NCBI GenBank assembly: GCA_025558095.1
Contig: JAIVFI010000018.1
Span: 310,001 to 374,000, forward strand
Length of the DNA stretch: 64,000 nt
From: Hyaloraphidium curvatum
Taxonomy: Eukaryota > Monoblepharomycota > Hyaloraphidiomycetes > Hyaloraphidiales > Hyaloraphidiaceae
Reading direction: 5' to 3'
The translations under genes and the position numbers were made by a program. Positions 41,601 through 51,136 of the stretch are shown one piece after another. The number at the start of each line of letters is the position of its first letter. The stretch's first letter is position 1. The notes below the pieces were generated by a model. The model ran no database searches and was not told the DNA's origin. It saw only the letters and a list, made by a program, of their open reading frames with translations.

Positions 41601-43317
41601 CACCATGGCCGATGTCATCCGGAGGCTTTCGGAGAATCCTCGGAAGATCTTCGAGGTTCCGGAGCAAACGGACTCGTACGTGGAGGTGGAAGTGGACCGC
41701 TCGTACGTTGCCGGCACGCGGGACTTGTCCGGCAAGCCGGCTTCCTGGGCGACGACCAACGGTCGGACGCTCAAGGCGAGCGTCCGGCGCGTCGTCTTCA
41801 GCGGCACAACGTCGTACCTCGATGGCTCGGTCTTCGGTTCCGTTGGCAGCGGGAAGGATCTTTCTTCGCTGATCAGCCTCATCGGCACAAGTTCCGAGCA
41901 GATCCTTGTCGGATCGGCATCCCCCGTTGGTGGCGGCGTTTCCCCGCGGAAGAAGGGGTCGCTTTCCTACCATGCACCCCCATCGCCGCTGCTTCCTTCC
42001 TTCGACACCCATCACCACAAGCGCGGTCCCAGTGTTGAAGCACCGCTGGCCAGCCTCATGGCCGGAACCGCGCAGCTGCCCAAGCTTACTCGAGAGCCGA
42101 CCTCTGCGTCCGACGATTCGGTTGTTCTTACCCAGTCGATCGTCCAAGGGCTGCAGGATGCACAGGCTTCGAACATCGGCCGCATGCTTCCGGAACTGCC
42201 GACGTGAGTCTTGTTGGGCCGATCTGTTGATACCTGCGGCTCACTTCCTTGCCAGCTCTCTCTCTTTAAACATCGCCTCTACACCCTTCTTCCGCAAGCA
42301 CATCCTTTCCGTGAAGCAGTTCAACAGGCACGAGTACCACATGCTCTTCGGTGTCGCGCACGAGATGCGGAACCTTGTGGAGCGGTATGGCCAGGTCAAC
42401 CTGCTGAACGGGAGGGTGCTCTGCACGGCCTTCTACGAACCTTCGACCCGCACGTGCACGTCTTTCGAGACCGCGATGGTCAGGCTCGGCGGAAGCGTCG
42501 TGTCGATTAAGGACAACACGAGCTCGATTGCCAAGGGCGAGAGCATCGGCGATACCGGTTCGTGTCTGCCGTGTTTGCTCTGTTTGACGTGCGATTGACG
42601 TTCACTCCCTACCAGTCCGCACGCTGAACGCCTACGCCGACGTGATCGCGATGCGGCATCCCGAAGTCGGCAGTGTTGGCCAGGCTGCCAGGGTTTCCAA
42701 GTGCCCGATCATCAATGCCGGCGATGGTATCGGGGAGCACCCGACCCAGGCCATGCTTGATGCGTTCACCATCCGCGAGGAGCTGGGCTCCGTCAACGGG
42801 CTGACGGTCACCATGGTCGGCGACCTCAAGAACGGTCGCACGGTGGGTTTTCCGCGTACCATCGTCTCCGACCTTGTTCTTACCGACATGCCTCCAGGTC
42901 CACTCGCTCGTGCGGCTGCTGAGCAACTACGACGTGAAGCTGAACTACGTTTCGCCCGCGAGCCTGCGCATGCCGGAGGAGCTCAAGTCGGAGATCCGGA
43001 AGCTCAACATTCCCCAGAACGAGTACGAGACCCTGGACCCGGTGCTCGCGGACACGGACGTGCTCTACGTCACCCGCGTCCAGAAGGAGCGTTTCAAGGA
43101 TCTGAGCGAGTACGAGCGCGTCAAGGATGCCTTCATCATCAACAACTCGGTCATGCGGAAGTGCAAATCGCAGATGATCGTTATGCACCCGCTGCCCAGG
43201 GTCAACGAGATTGACCCCGAGGTGGACTTTGACCAGCGGTCGGCCTACTTCCGGCAGATGCGCTTCGGCCTCTACGTCCGGATGGCCCTCCTGGCGATGG
43301 TCTTGGGCCGCTCTTGA
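35603..43317 (+). CDS. URA2: URA2 (CAD-type): glutamine-dependent CPSase, inactive DHOase-like domain, aspartate transcarbamylase
   Basis: Fourteen exons: 35603-35897, 35959-36602, 36660-37493, 37553-37909, 37982-38128, 38188-38289, 38342-38466, 38521-38668, 38725-38903, 38959-39122, 39179-42203, 42256-42557, 42616-42842 and 42898-43317; 2322 aa. First two steps of UMP synthesis. Glutaminase domain: residues 1-475, nucleophile Cys in [15 protein letters not shown] (about 354), QFHPES. CPSase large chain: about 485-1495, with [19 protein letters not shown] and [17 protein letters not shown] heading its two ATP-grasp halves, plus an MGS-like allosteric region. DHOase-like: about 1496-1880; all metal ligands are lost. 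ATCase: 2020-2322, with [18 protein letters not shown]-like [14 protein letters not shown] and [10 protein letters not shown]. Usually UTP-feedback-inhibited. ATG 35561 is an alternative start. Confidence 0.95.
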
Positions 43318-43437
43318 GCGAGAAAAAGCGGGCCATACCCAGCGCGCCCGCCGCTTAGAAAACCTCATGCAGATTTGTATTCTCTGGTAATGAGTGGTAT
43401 TGCCGATCCGTGGTATCATTTCGCCGTCCGTCCCGCG

Positions 43438-45672
43438 CTACCGCCTCGGCATGCCCCGCCCCCTGGCGCCGCGGCCCCGCATGGGGACGTTGCCAGGCTG
43501 CTCGCTCTGGGGATTCCGCACCGTCTCGTCCACGCTCAGGATGAGGCACGCAGCCTCGGTCGCCGCGCTCAGCGCGTTGGTCTTGACCAGGGCGGGCTCC
43601 CACACAAAGGCCTCGAAGTTGTCGGCGATCGACTCGGAGTTGATGTCGACGCCGAACCAAGTGCCGCCGGCTGCAAAGGAAAAAAGGGGATCAGAGCTGA
43701 AGCGAAATCGCACTCGGAAAAGCAACGACCCACGTTCCGCGTGCCGCTTGCGCAGCTTGTTGAGGATGTCGGTGGCGTCGAAGCCCGCATTGTCCGCGAC
43801 CTGGCGCGGGATGACCTCAAGGGCCTTGGCAAAAGCCGCGATGATCATCTGCTGCTTCCCGGGCACCGTGCGCGCGTGCTGGCGGAGGTACTTGGAGACC
43901 TCCATCTGCAAGACGTCAGAGGGGCCGGCAATGCCAACGTGCAACGGGATAACCAACCTCGCAAGCGCCGCCGCCTGCCACGACCGACTTGTTCTTGATC
44001 GCGCGGCGCACGATCATGATGGCGTCGTGCAGGCTGCGCTCGACCTCGGCGATGAACTGTTCCGCGCCGCCCCTGAGCACCAGCGTGCACGTCTTTGCGT
44101 TCGGGCACCCGACGAAGAGGTTGAACCGCTCCCCGCCGATCTGGCGCTCCTCGAAGCTCGCGCACGTGCCCAGGTGCTTCTCGCTCAGGTCGTTGACCGA
44201 GCTCTGCACCGACCCGCCCACGGCCTTGACCACGCGCACGAGGTCGTCGTTGGCCACCCTGCCGGCGCAGAAGATGTTGCGGTCGGCAAAGTACTGCGTG
44301 GCCAGGTCGCCGATGGGCAGCTTGGAGAGGACGACCTTGGCGCCGGTCGCGGTGATCTTTTCCAGCTTCTCGTAGATGATCTGCCACTCGGCGTCCACGA
44401 TGGCCTGGTACTCGTCGACCTTGTCGATCCGGACCTCGGCGTTGTCGCGCTCGGCCTTGAGCTCGAGCTCCACGTTCAGGCACAGGATCTTGGGGTCCTT
44501 GAAGGATTTCGGCTGCTGCTCGAAGCCGGCGTACGAGAAGGTCTTTTTGAACGCCACGCCGTCGACAAAGATCGAGTCCTGGTAAACGAGGAGGACGGTT
44601 CAGCACGTCGAAAAGTGAGAGAGAGGTCGGTGACCTACCTCCATGGCGCCGCCGGGGATCTTCTTGATCCCGATCATGTTCTCGTTCAGGTCCTCCTGGT
44701 CCAGGTGCAGCACGGCATCGACCACCATTTTCTTGAAAAAGTCCTTGTGCGAGTGGATGAGCTTGGAGGACATGGCCGTGGCTGCGCACTTTTCGAGCAG
44801 GTCCCGGAACTCGGCCTCGTTGCGGCGCTCGACCGAGACCGCGAGCTCCTTGACCCTGTTGATCGCCTGCGCGCGGCGGTGTGGTGGTGAGGGGCGGTCC
44901 GGCACGGCACGCGACGCGCGGGACCCACCAAGTGCGACGCGGTCCGGAAGCCCTTGATGACGACCTGCGGGGGCACCCCCTCCTCGATGTACGGCTTGGC
45001 CTCGCGCAGCAGCTCGCCGGCCAGCAGCACCACCGACGTCGTGCCGTCGCCGACCTCCGCGTCCTGCGCGCGGGCAATGTCCACCAGGGCCTTGCCGGCG
45101 GGGTGCACGATGTCGAGCTGCTTGAGGATGGTGGCGCCGTCGTTGGAGATCGTCACGTCGCCTAACACCCGGCGGAAAGAGCGATGCGTCAGATGGTCTG
45201 ACGCCATCGAGGCGGGAGGGGTGCGACCCACCCCTGTTGTTGACGATGAGCTTGTCCATCCCGCGCGGACCCAGCGTCGTCCGCACGGTGTCCGCGATCG
45301 CGACGCAGGCATTTATGTTGTGCAGCAGCTGGCCCTTGCCCTGCGACGTGTCCGTGCCCTCCCTGAGGAGGATGATCCCGGGTTGCTGGCGGGGGCGAGG
45401 GGCGTGAGCCGGGGGTGCGCGGGAATTTCATCAGCGGCCGGGGGGCCACCGCGGGCACCGGGGGCTGCCTGTAGGCGAGTCCGCGGTCCCCCGGCGCGTT
45501 TTTGAGGCCCCTCGAGGGCGGCGTGCCGGGGGAACGCGTGCGATGGCCGCTGCCGGGGGTGCCCGCCGGTGCCCCGCCCGCCGGTCCAGGCCGCCCGAGC
45601 CCCGGCGCCCCGGCGAATCGCCGTTTCCTCTGCGCGCGCCAAGAGCGCTGAGCCGCAGCGGGGACGCACCAT
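43438..45672 (-). CDS. CCT7: T-complex protein 1 subunit eta (CCT7)
   Basis: Six clear exons: 45385-45232, 45161-44929, 44866-44639, 44578-43958, 43905-43734 and 43670-43438, giving 546 residues plus the initiator. Eta subunit of the cytosolic chaperonin folding actin and tubulin. Motifs: [40 protein letters not shown], the ATP motif [93 protein letters not shown] and a GRGARGRG tail. The exon beginning [10 protein letters not shown] has no ATG; the best candidate is an ATG at 45672-45670 followed directly by a GTGCGT donor, making a first coding exon of one codon and a roughly 284-nt intron. That exon is uncertain. Confidence 0.9.
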
Positions 45673-45788
45673 TGCGGGATCGGCGGCGGGCGAAACGACT
45701 TCGTTTTCGATCGTCCAAGGGAAGCACCGACGCGCTGAACAACATCGCGCGCCCCCTCGCCCGCTGCCGGGCAGGCCGCCTTTGGACG

Positions 45789-46472
45789 ATGTCGCGTCTC
45801 TTTGCGATGCTCTCGTGGGCGCCGCGGTGCCCGGCTGCCTCGCCGCTGCGCGCACCCGGCGCCCTCCGCGCGGCCCCCTCGCCGCCCGCCCTCGCGGCGC
45901 CCCCCGCCCTCCACGGCCCCGGCCAGCGCCGGTGGGCCACGAAGCGCACGGCCGGCGGCACAAACAACACAAAGGACTCGCCCGGCAAGCACCTCGGCGT
46001 GAAGTGCGTCAGCGGCACGCCCGTCGACAAGGGCGTCATCATCGTGCGCCAGCGCGGCACAAAGTTCCACCCCTCGTTCGGCGTGACTATCGGCCGCGAC
46101 CACACCATCTGCGCGGCCCGCGCTGGCGTCGTGCGCTTCTGGTACGACCTGCCGCGCTCGCGCCACTACGTGTGCGTCGACGACGGCTCGCTGCCCACGC
46201 CCGTGATGCCGTCAAAGGACGAGGCGAAGCGGCGCCTGGCAAACATGGTGGACCTCGAAAAGTACATGAAGCTGCGCGGCGAGGACAGGCACAGGTACAT
46301 CCTGGCGCTCGTGCGCAGGTACGACGAGCAGCTGCGCGCAGAGGTCAGGGAGGTGGCTGAACGCTGGATCACCGGCGAGATGATCGGCGCCAGCAAGGAC
46401 AGCGAGCTGGCGGCCCGCGTCGTGGGGCGGCGGACGCGCAGGCTGCCGCTGGTGGACATCACCAAGCTGTAA
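45789..46472 (+). CDS. MRPL27: Mitochondrial ribosomal protein bL27m
   Basis: A single exon, 227 aa. Component of the mitochondrial large subunit near the peptidyl-transferase centre. An alanine/arginine/proline-rich presequence (MSRLFAMLSWAPRC...) ends near QRRWATKRTAGG, where the mature chain would begin. The bL27 core is clear: ATKRTAGGTNNTKDSPGKHLGVK, VDKGVIIVRQRGTKFHP, GVTIGRDHTICA and a VRFWYDL strand. A C-terminal extension of about 90 charged residues (from DEAKRRLANMVDLEKYM) is typical of fungal mitochondrial L27. Its upstream region overlaps the putative first intron of CCT7. Confidence 0.92.
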   Translation: MSRLFAMLSWAPRCPAASPLRAPGALRAAPSPPALAAPPALHGPGQRRWATKRTAGGTNNTKDSPGKHLGVKCVSGTPVDKGVIIVRQRGTKFHPSFGVTIGRDHTICAARAGVVRFWYDLPRSRHYVCVDDGSLPTPVMPSKDEAKRRLANMVDLEKYMKLRGEDRHRYILALVRRYDEQLRAEVREVAERWITGEMIGASKDSELAARVVGRRTRRLPLVDITKL

Positions 46473-46647
46473 ACCGCTGGGGGGTTGACGGAATAAATCC
46501 GCGAGTCTTCTCTATCGCATCTGCACCTGGCCTTTCCGCGCTGCTTCGTTTTGGCCTTCTTTCGTCCGCGGCTGCCGTGGCCGCCCTCGACCATGTCCGA
46601 GACGCCTCCGAGCCCCGTAGCACCCGCCCCCCTAACCATCCACCCGC

Positions 46648-47019
46648 TCACCCCGTCGACGTCGGCTTCCCGCCCAAGTACGGCTTCTGCGCCCCGCCCA
46701 TCGCCTTCTTCTTCTCCTCCGGCACGTTCCGGTGCCCGAACGGGCAGTGGCGGCACCCCCGCCCGCAGCAGTCCCCCCTCTCGAGGTGGCTCAGCGCCGT
46801 AAACACCGTGTAGCCCGTCTCGGGGTCCTTGTAGGTGTGCAGGCCCATGGCGACAGCCTTTTCGTGGGCCGCCATGTAGCGGGCCGTCCGGTCGTCCGGA
46901 GGGGGCGCCGGAGGTGCTGGGTCCTTTGGCGGCATCGCCGAGGCGGGGCGCGACGCCGGAGCGCGGAACATGGGCCGCGGCAAGGTCCGTAACGGTCGGC
47001 GGGAAGCTATTCGGAGCAT
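46648..47019 (-). CDS. Small cysteine-rich protein, DUF5522-like
   Basis: A single exon, 123 aa from ATG 47019 (MLRIASRRPLRTLPRP, possibly a mitochondrial presequence); an inner ATG at 46971 is possible. The conserved block is DPETGYTVFTALSHLERGDCCGRGCRHCPFGH, with four cysteines likely to bind metal, followed by a lysine-rich EEKKKAMGG. This matches from memory the eukaryotic/bacterial family of unknown function with a GYxVFTxxxHxxRGxCCGxGCRHCPY signature. Function unknown. Divergent from the Tudor-like gene across 112 bp. Confidence 0.7.
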   Translation of the reverse strand: MLRIASRRPLRTLPRPMFRAPASRPASAMPPKDPAPPAPPPDDRTARYMAAHEKAVAMGLHTYKDPETGYTVFTALSHLERGDCCGRGCRHCPFGHRNVPEEKKKAMGGAQKPYLGGKPTSTG

Positions 47020-47131
47020 ACGGCGGGAAGTGGGGACGCCGCGAAATCCGCACTTCCGGTCCGAGCGTCGATCAACACTGCCGGCAGGAGAGCGTAGCGA
47101 CACTCGTCCCAGCTTTCCTTCGCCAACTGCA

Positions 47132-48944
47132 ATGCATTCGGGCAAGTCGAGCGGGGCACATTCCTCCGTTCCTCCCCCCTCGCAGTGGAAGCGGGCGCAT
47201 CCTCCCGTCGCTCCGCACCCGGGCGGCGTCTACATCCCCTCCCTCGAGGCCCAGAAGGAGGCCGAGCGCCCAAAGCGCAAGGCCAAACCCGGCGGCGGGA
47301 AGCCCAAAAAGCAGGCCAAGGGGGACGCGGACGCGTCGCCCGGGAAGTTCGACAGGCCGTACGAGACGACGGATGGCGCGGGGTCGGCGGGGATGAGGGA
47401 CGCGCTGGGCAGGGCGAAGGCGAAGCTCGGCAAGAAGGGCGCGGGCGCGAACGGGGGGCGGAAAGCGGGCGAAGGGGGGATGGATGGGGACTCGGATGGC
47501 GAGGACTTTGGTTTCCACATCGGGCGGGCGCCTCCGAAGGTGAACGAGCCGAAGGAGGCACCGAAGCCGAAGGAGGCACCGAAGCCGAAGGAGGCTCCGA
47601 AGCCGAAGGAGGCCCCGAAGCCGAAGGAGGCCCCGAAAGCAAAGGAAGCACCAAAGCTGGCCCCAGCAATGAAGCCGGACAAGCCACCGGTGGTGGTCGA
47701 GGATCAGGAGGACGACGACGACGAGCTTCCCTCGCCTTCGAGCGCGTGGCGGAAGAAGGAGGTTTCGGACGTGCCGCCCCTGCCCCCTCCGATCAAGTTC
47801 ACGATGGACGATTGGGGACCGGCAGAGGAGCCGATGCCGCGGAAGCGGCCCGTTGCGCCGCGGGAGCCGGACCCTTTCGAGTTTCGGGCCGACGATGACG
47901 GGCCACAGGCCAACGGCGGAGAGAAGGTGTTGCGAGCTGCAATTCCCAAACCGCGTAAGGTTCCGGCGCCGCCAAAGGCCCGCCCCATCGTGGAGATCGA
48001 CGATTCGGACGCACTCCTACCGCCGCTGAAGCCAACACCGGCTCCCGCGAAGCGGCAACCCTTCCTCGTCCCCGACTCTTCGCCGCCTCCGCAGCCGCTG
48101 CCATCTTCCGACGACCCTGAGCACGCCCAGGAGATACCCGACGGCGAACCCGTGCTGGCATTCTACGCCAAGGAGGATGTCTACTACCCGGCCCGCATAC
48201 AGGGTTTCCGCGCCAAGGACGGCCTCTACCGGATCCGCTTCGCGAACGGGGAAACGACCATGGTTCCCCCGCACCGGGTTGCCGACCGGCGCGACCGCCG
48301 GTTCAACCGGGTGCCCCTCGGCCGCCTCCCCATGGCGCTCCCGGGCGACACGCGGACCCACGCCGAGCACGCGGCCGAGCGCGCTGCAGCGCAGGCCGTG
48401 GAGACCATCCCCAACATCGTCGGGAGGCTCAACGGCCTGATGGACCAGCTGACCGACACGTACCACGGGCGGAACCCGCGGTCGTGGCGGTACAAGGAGT
48501 TCCAGAGGGGCTCCGCGGCGTCGCGCAAGCGCCTCCTCGAGAGCGGCGTGCAGTCGTACTTTACCGATGCGGAGTTGCACGCCATCGGCGAGTATGTGCT
48601 CCGCCGGATGAAGGAATATGACCAGAGCGGAAACAGCGACGTCCAGCGCAGGCGGCTGTCGCTGGACGTCATTGTGCCCGAAGGTGAGCTCCTACGCGGG
48701 CCCCGTCTAGTGCAGGCGACCGATCGTGCGCTCCCGTATCGCAGCCGCCATCATGCTCATCAGGGACTTCCACGGCATCTCGTTCACCGAGGCCGAGAAG
48801 CTGTTCCACAATGGCAAGCCGCGGAAGAGCGGAGCGGGCGCCGACGATCCGTCATCCGAGGAGTGGGTGCAGAGGCTTCTGTCGTGGCGGAACGATGTCG
48901 CATTCGGCAGCGCGCACGCGTCGCTCAAGAAATCGGAGGTCTGA
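47132..48944 (+). CDS. Tudor-like-domain protein with KEAPKP repeats
   Basis: Exons 47132-48683 and 48745-48944 (61-nt intron, GTGAGC...TCGCAG), 583 aa. The N-terminal 330 residues are low-complexity, lysine-, proline- and acid-rich, including six tandem hexapeptides of KPKEAP type. A Tudor/SH3-like barrel near residues 335-385 is suggested by EPVLAFYAKEDVYYPARIQGF, YRIRFANGETTMVPPHRV, as in methyl-lysine or methyl-arginine readers. A helical C-terminal region follows, with IPNIVGRLNGLMDQLTDTYHGRNP, MLIRDFHGISFTEAEKLF and EEWVQRLLSWRN, which I do not recognise. A nuclear or chromatin role is inferred. The stop is 4 bp from the convergent gene. Confidence 0.68.
47546..47653 (+). repeat. 18-bp coding minisatellite, six copies
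   Basis: Six tandem 18-bp units each encode a K/E-P/A-K-E-A-P hexapeptide. Copies are nearly identical at DNA level (variants of AAGCCGAAGGAGGCNCCG), implying recent expansion. Copy number probably varies between strains. Confidence 0.9.
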
Positions 48945-48948
48945 TGAA

Positions 48949-50972
48949 CTACGCGCCCCGCTGAGCGCCGTCCTTTTCCCAGTCCGGGTCCGAAAGCAGC
49001 TGCTCCAGGTGCAGCAGACCAGAGCCAGCGTGCTGGTTGTTGTCGTCGCGCACGGAATTTTCCGCCGCGTTTGTGCGCATGCCGCCGAGTGCACGCTCCG
49101 GGTTGGGGAGGAAGTACGAGTTCCCCGGACCATACTGATTCCGCAAAACAAAGGCCGCGAGGTGTTTCGCGGTTTCCGTCATGGTATCCACGTCGGCGTC
49201 GGTAAAGAGGGCGCGATCCGCGAACCTCATGAGGCGCAGGACCGAGGTGAGCGCCTCCAGCCTGGTCCCGGCGCTGCCCGTCGAGTGGGAAACCCCGTTG
49301 TGAACCACTGCCTTGCCGATCAGCATGGCATGCCGCACGAGCCGAGGATCTTTGTAGTATCTGCAAAGGTCCTGTGAGGGATGTCAGACGCCTCGTCTGA
49401 CGTCACGCACTGCAGACTCACCAACAGAGCGTATGCCTGTCGAGCCATCGCGCCGATCGTCAGCTGGGCGATTGCAACGGGACGGAAATGACTTACGAGC
49501 CAGTGATCGTTGGGCGCCGTCTCCTCGGTCTTCCCCGCGTCCCGTATCTCGATCGTCCAAAGCGCGGCCTTGTATGCTACCGCTTTCCACGTCTCGTTCC
49601 GGTCGAGAGAGTAGAACCGCATTATTCCCAACATCGCTTCCCCGTTGTAGTACTCAATCTCCTCGGGCATCGGCGCGATTCCTTCCTCGGCCACCCGATC
49701 GCTGTTCTTGCGAAAATGACCATCCGGGTACTGTTGGTGAGCTATATAGCGCGCGAGCTGCCTCATGCGCTCCAGTTCTTCATCGGTCACGCCTCCTTTG
49801 TTCCGAGCCCACTCGACTAGAGCAACAAGCACGATGCCCGTGCACCCGACCTGGCGGCTGAGCTGGCCCTTGTCCACGCACATGCTGGCCATCGGTTGCC
49901 CGGCAAAGTCCCCCATGGGAATAAGCTGGGGCCAAAGCCAAGCAACGGCCTTGTCGACTGCATCCAGGTAGCTCCTCTCTCTCGGAAGGCGTGCGAAGGC
50001 GTCTGCGACAAAGTATGCCGCCCCGGCATGCCGCATCTGGTTATAGGCGGCGCCTTTAGTGTCGGTCAGGTCCTGATTGTGCACCGCATCGTAGACGTAT
50101 GTCCAGCGGCCGTCTTCCTGCATGCTCCGAACGAGGTAGTCCGCCGACATCGTCACACCCTCGAGGAGGCGCTTCGGAGCGATTTCAATGTCTTCGAAGC
50201 TCGACCCGTGCTTCTGCTCAAAAATAGAGCCCGATGGCAAGAGAATAAAGGAGCGTGTCCGGAATCTGAACAAGGCTCCATCCTCAAGGCTCTGGGCGCG
50301 GAGCCGTGTCTGCAGCTCACCGACGTGATACGTTGCTTTTCCGCCCAAAGACAGCGTGCAGAGCCCCGACGTCTGGGCAAACTCGTTCGGAAGAACAAAG
50401 TGCAGCTTCCCGAGGCGATTCGAAAGGGCGATGCCGTCCACGGCAAATGAACACTTATCGAGCGATTCGACCGGCAGGCCCTCCGCTTCCGTGGCGACGT
50501 CGAGCGCGATCGCGCTGCCAGGCTTCAAAGCCTCGCCAGTCATGAGGTCGATGGCAGCGAGCCTCACGCTGTCCGCGATATTGTCGCCCAAGGCCGAGGT
50601 GGTCCGGCCGGCGCTGGCAGGGACCGCCGACATGGCGATCCCCCGCTGCGGTTCGGGATAGACAGTCACAAAGACTCGGGTCCGAAAGTCCGGCGGAGCT
50701 TCGCACGAGGGCACGAACGGCGCCTGTGGACCGTCCAGCATCTGCCGCAGTGCAAGGAGTAGGCATCCAGCGCTGCCGCTTCCGAGCTCCGCTCCCCGCA
50801 CCGGAACGTCGCCGAACACGCTTTGCACCGTTCCCGCTGGAGATGACGACGTTCCCGCTGCAGTGGGCGAGAGATGCGCCCGCCGGCGGCCGGGATGGGC
50901 CTCTGCGGCAAGCAGCAGCCAAGGTGCCCAGCATGCCGCGAGGCAGAGCCAAATCGAGCGCCGCAACGGCAT
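48949..50972 (-). CDS. Secreted protein with predicted alpha/alpha-toroid domain
   Basis: Exons 50972-49497, 49436-49422 and 49371-48949, 637 aa. ATG 50972 gives a clear signal peptide (MPLRRSIWLCLAACWAPWLLLAAEA). About 270 residues of unknown fold follow. From about residue 285 a helical repeat region resembles (alpha/alpha) toroids of glycosidases and cyclases: MSADYLVRSMQEDGRWTYVYD, YNQMRHAGAAYFVADAF, LSRQVGCTGIVLVALVEWA, EYYNGEAMLGIMRFY, then NDHWLAYALLDLCRYYKDPRL made by two joins. The GTAAGT donor at 49496 and a 15-nt exon (49436-49422) are inferred because they create the DHW-AYALLDL-Y pattern. Enzymatic activity cannot be assigned. Confidence 0.62.
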
Positions 50973-51136
50973 CGTCGCCGAGTCCAAGGACAGGAGCAGG
51001 CTTTCGGGTCAACTCGGCATAAGAGAGCACCGTGAACCGCTGTTTCGATGTGGAATGGAGGTGGACCCGGTTATAGGCCGCCGCGCCCAATCCAGTCCCC
51101 CTGGAAAAGACATATTCGAAGCTCGAGAAAGGTACA

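Noticed and set aside
39664-42147. Long minus-strand open frames (320 and 493 codons) under URA2
   Set aside because: They are antisense shadows of the conserved CPSase/DHOase-like coding strand; no family resemblance.
28557-43317. Metabolic gene cluster for arginine and pyrimidine
   Set aside because: The genes between CPA1 and URA2 (zinc transporter, NDUFAF5, LCB1) belong to unrelated processes, so only proximity is claimed.
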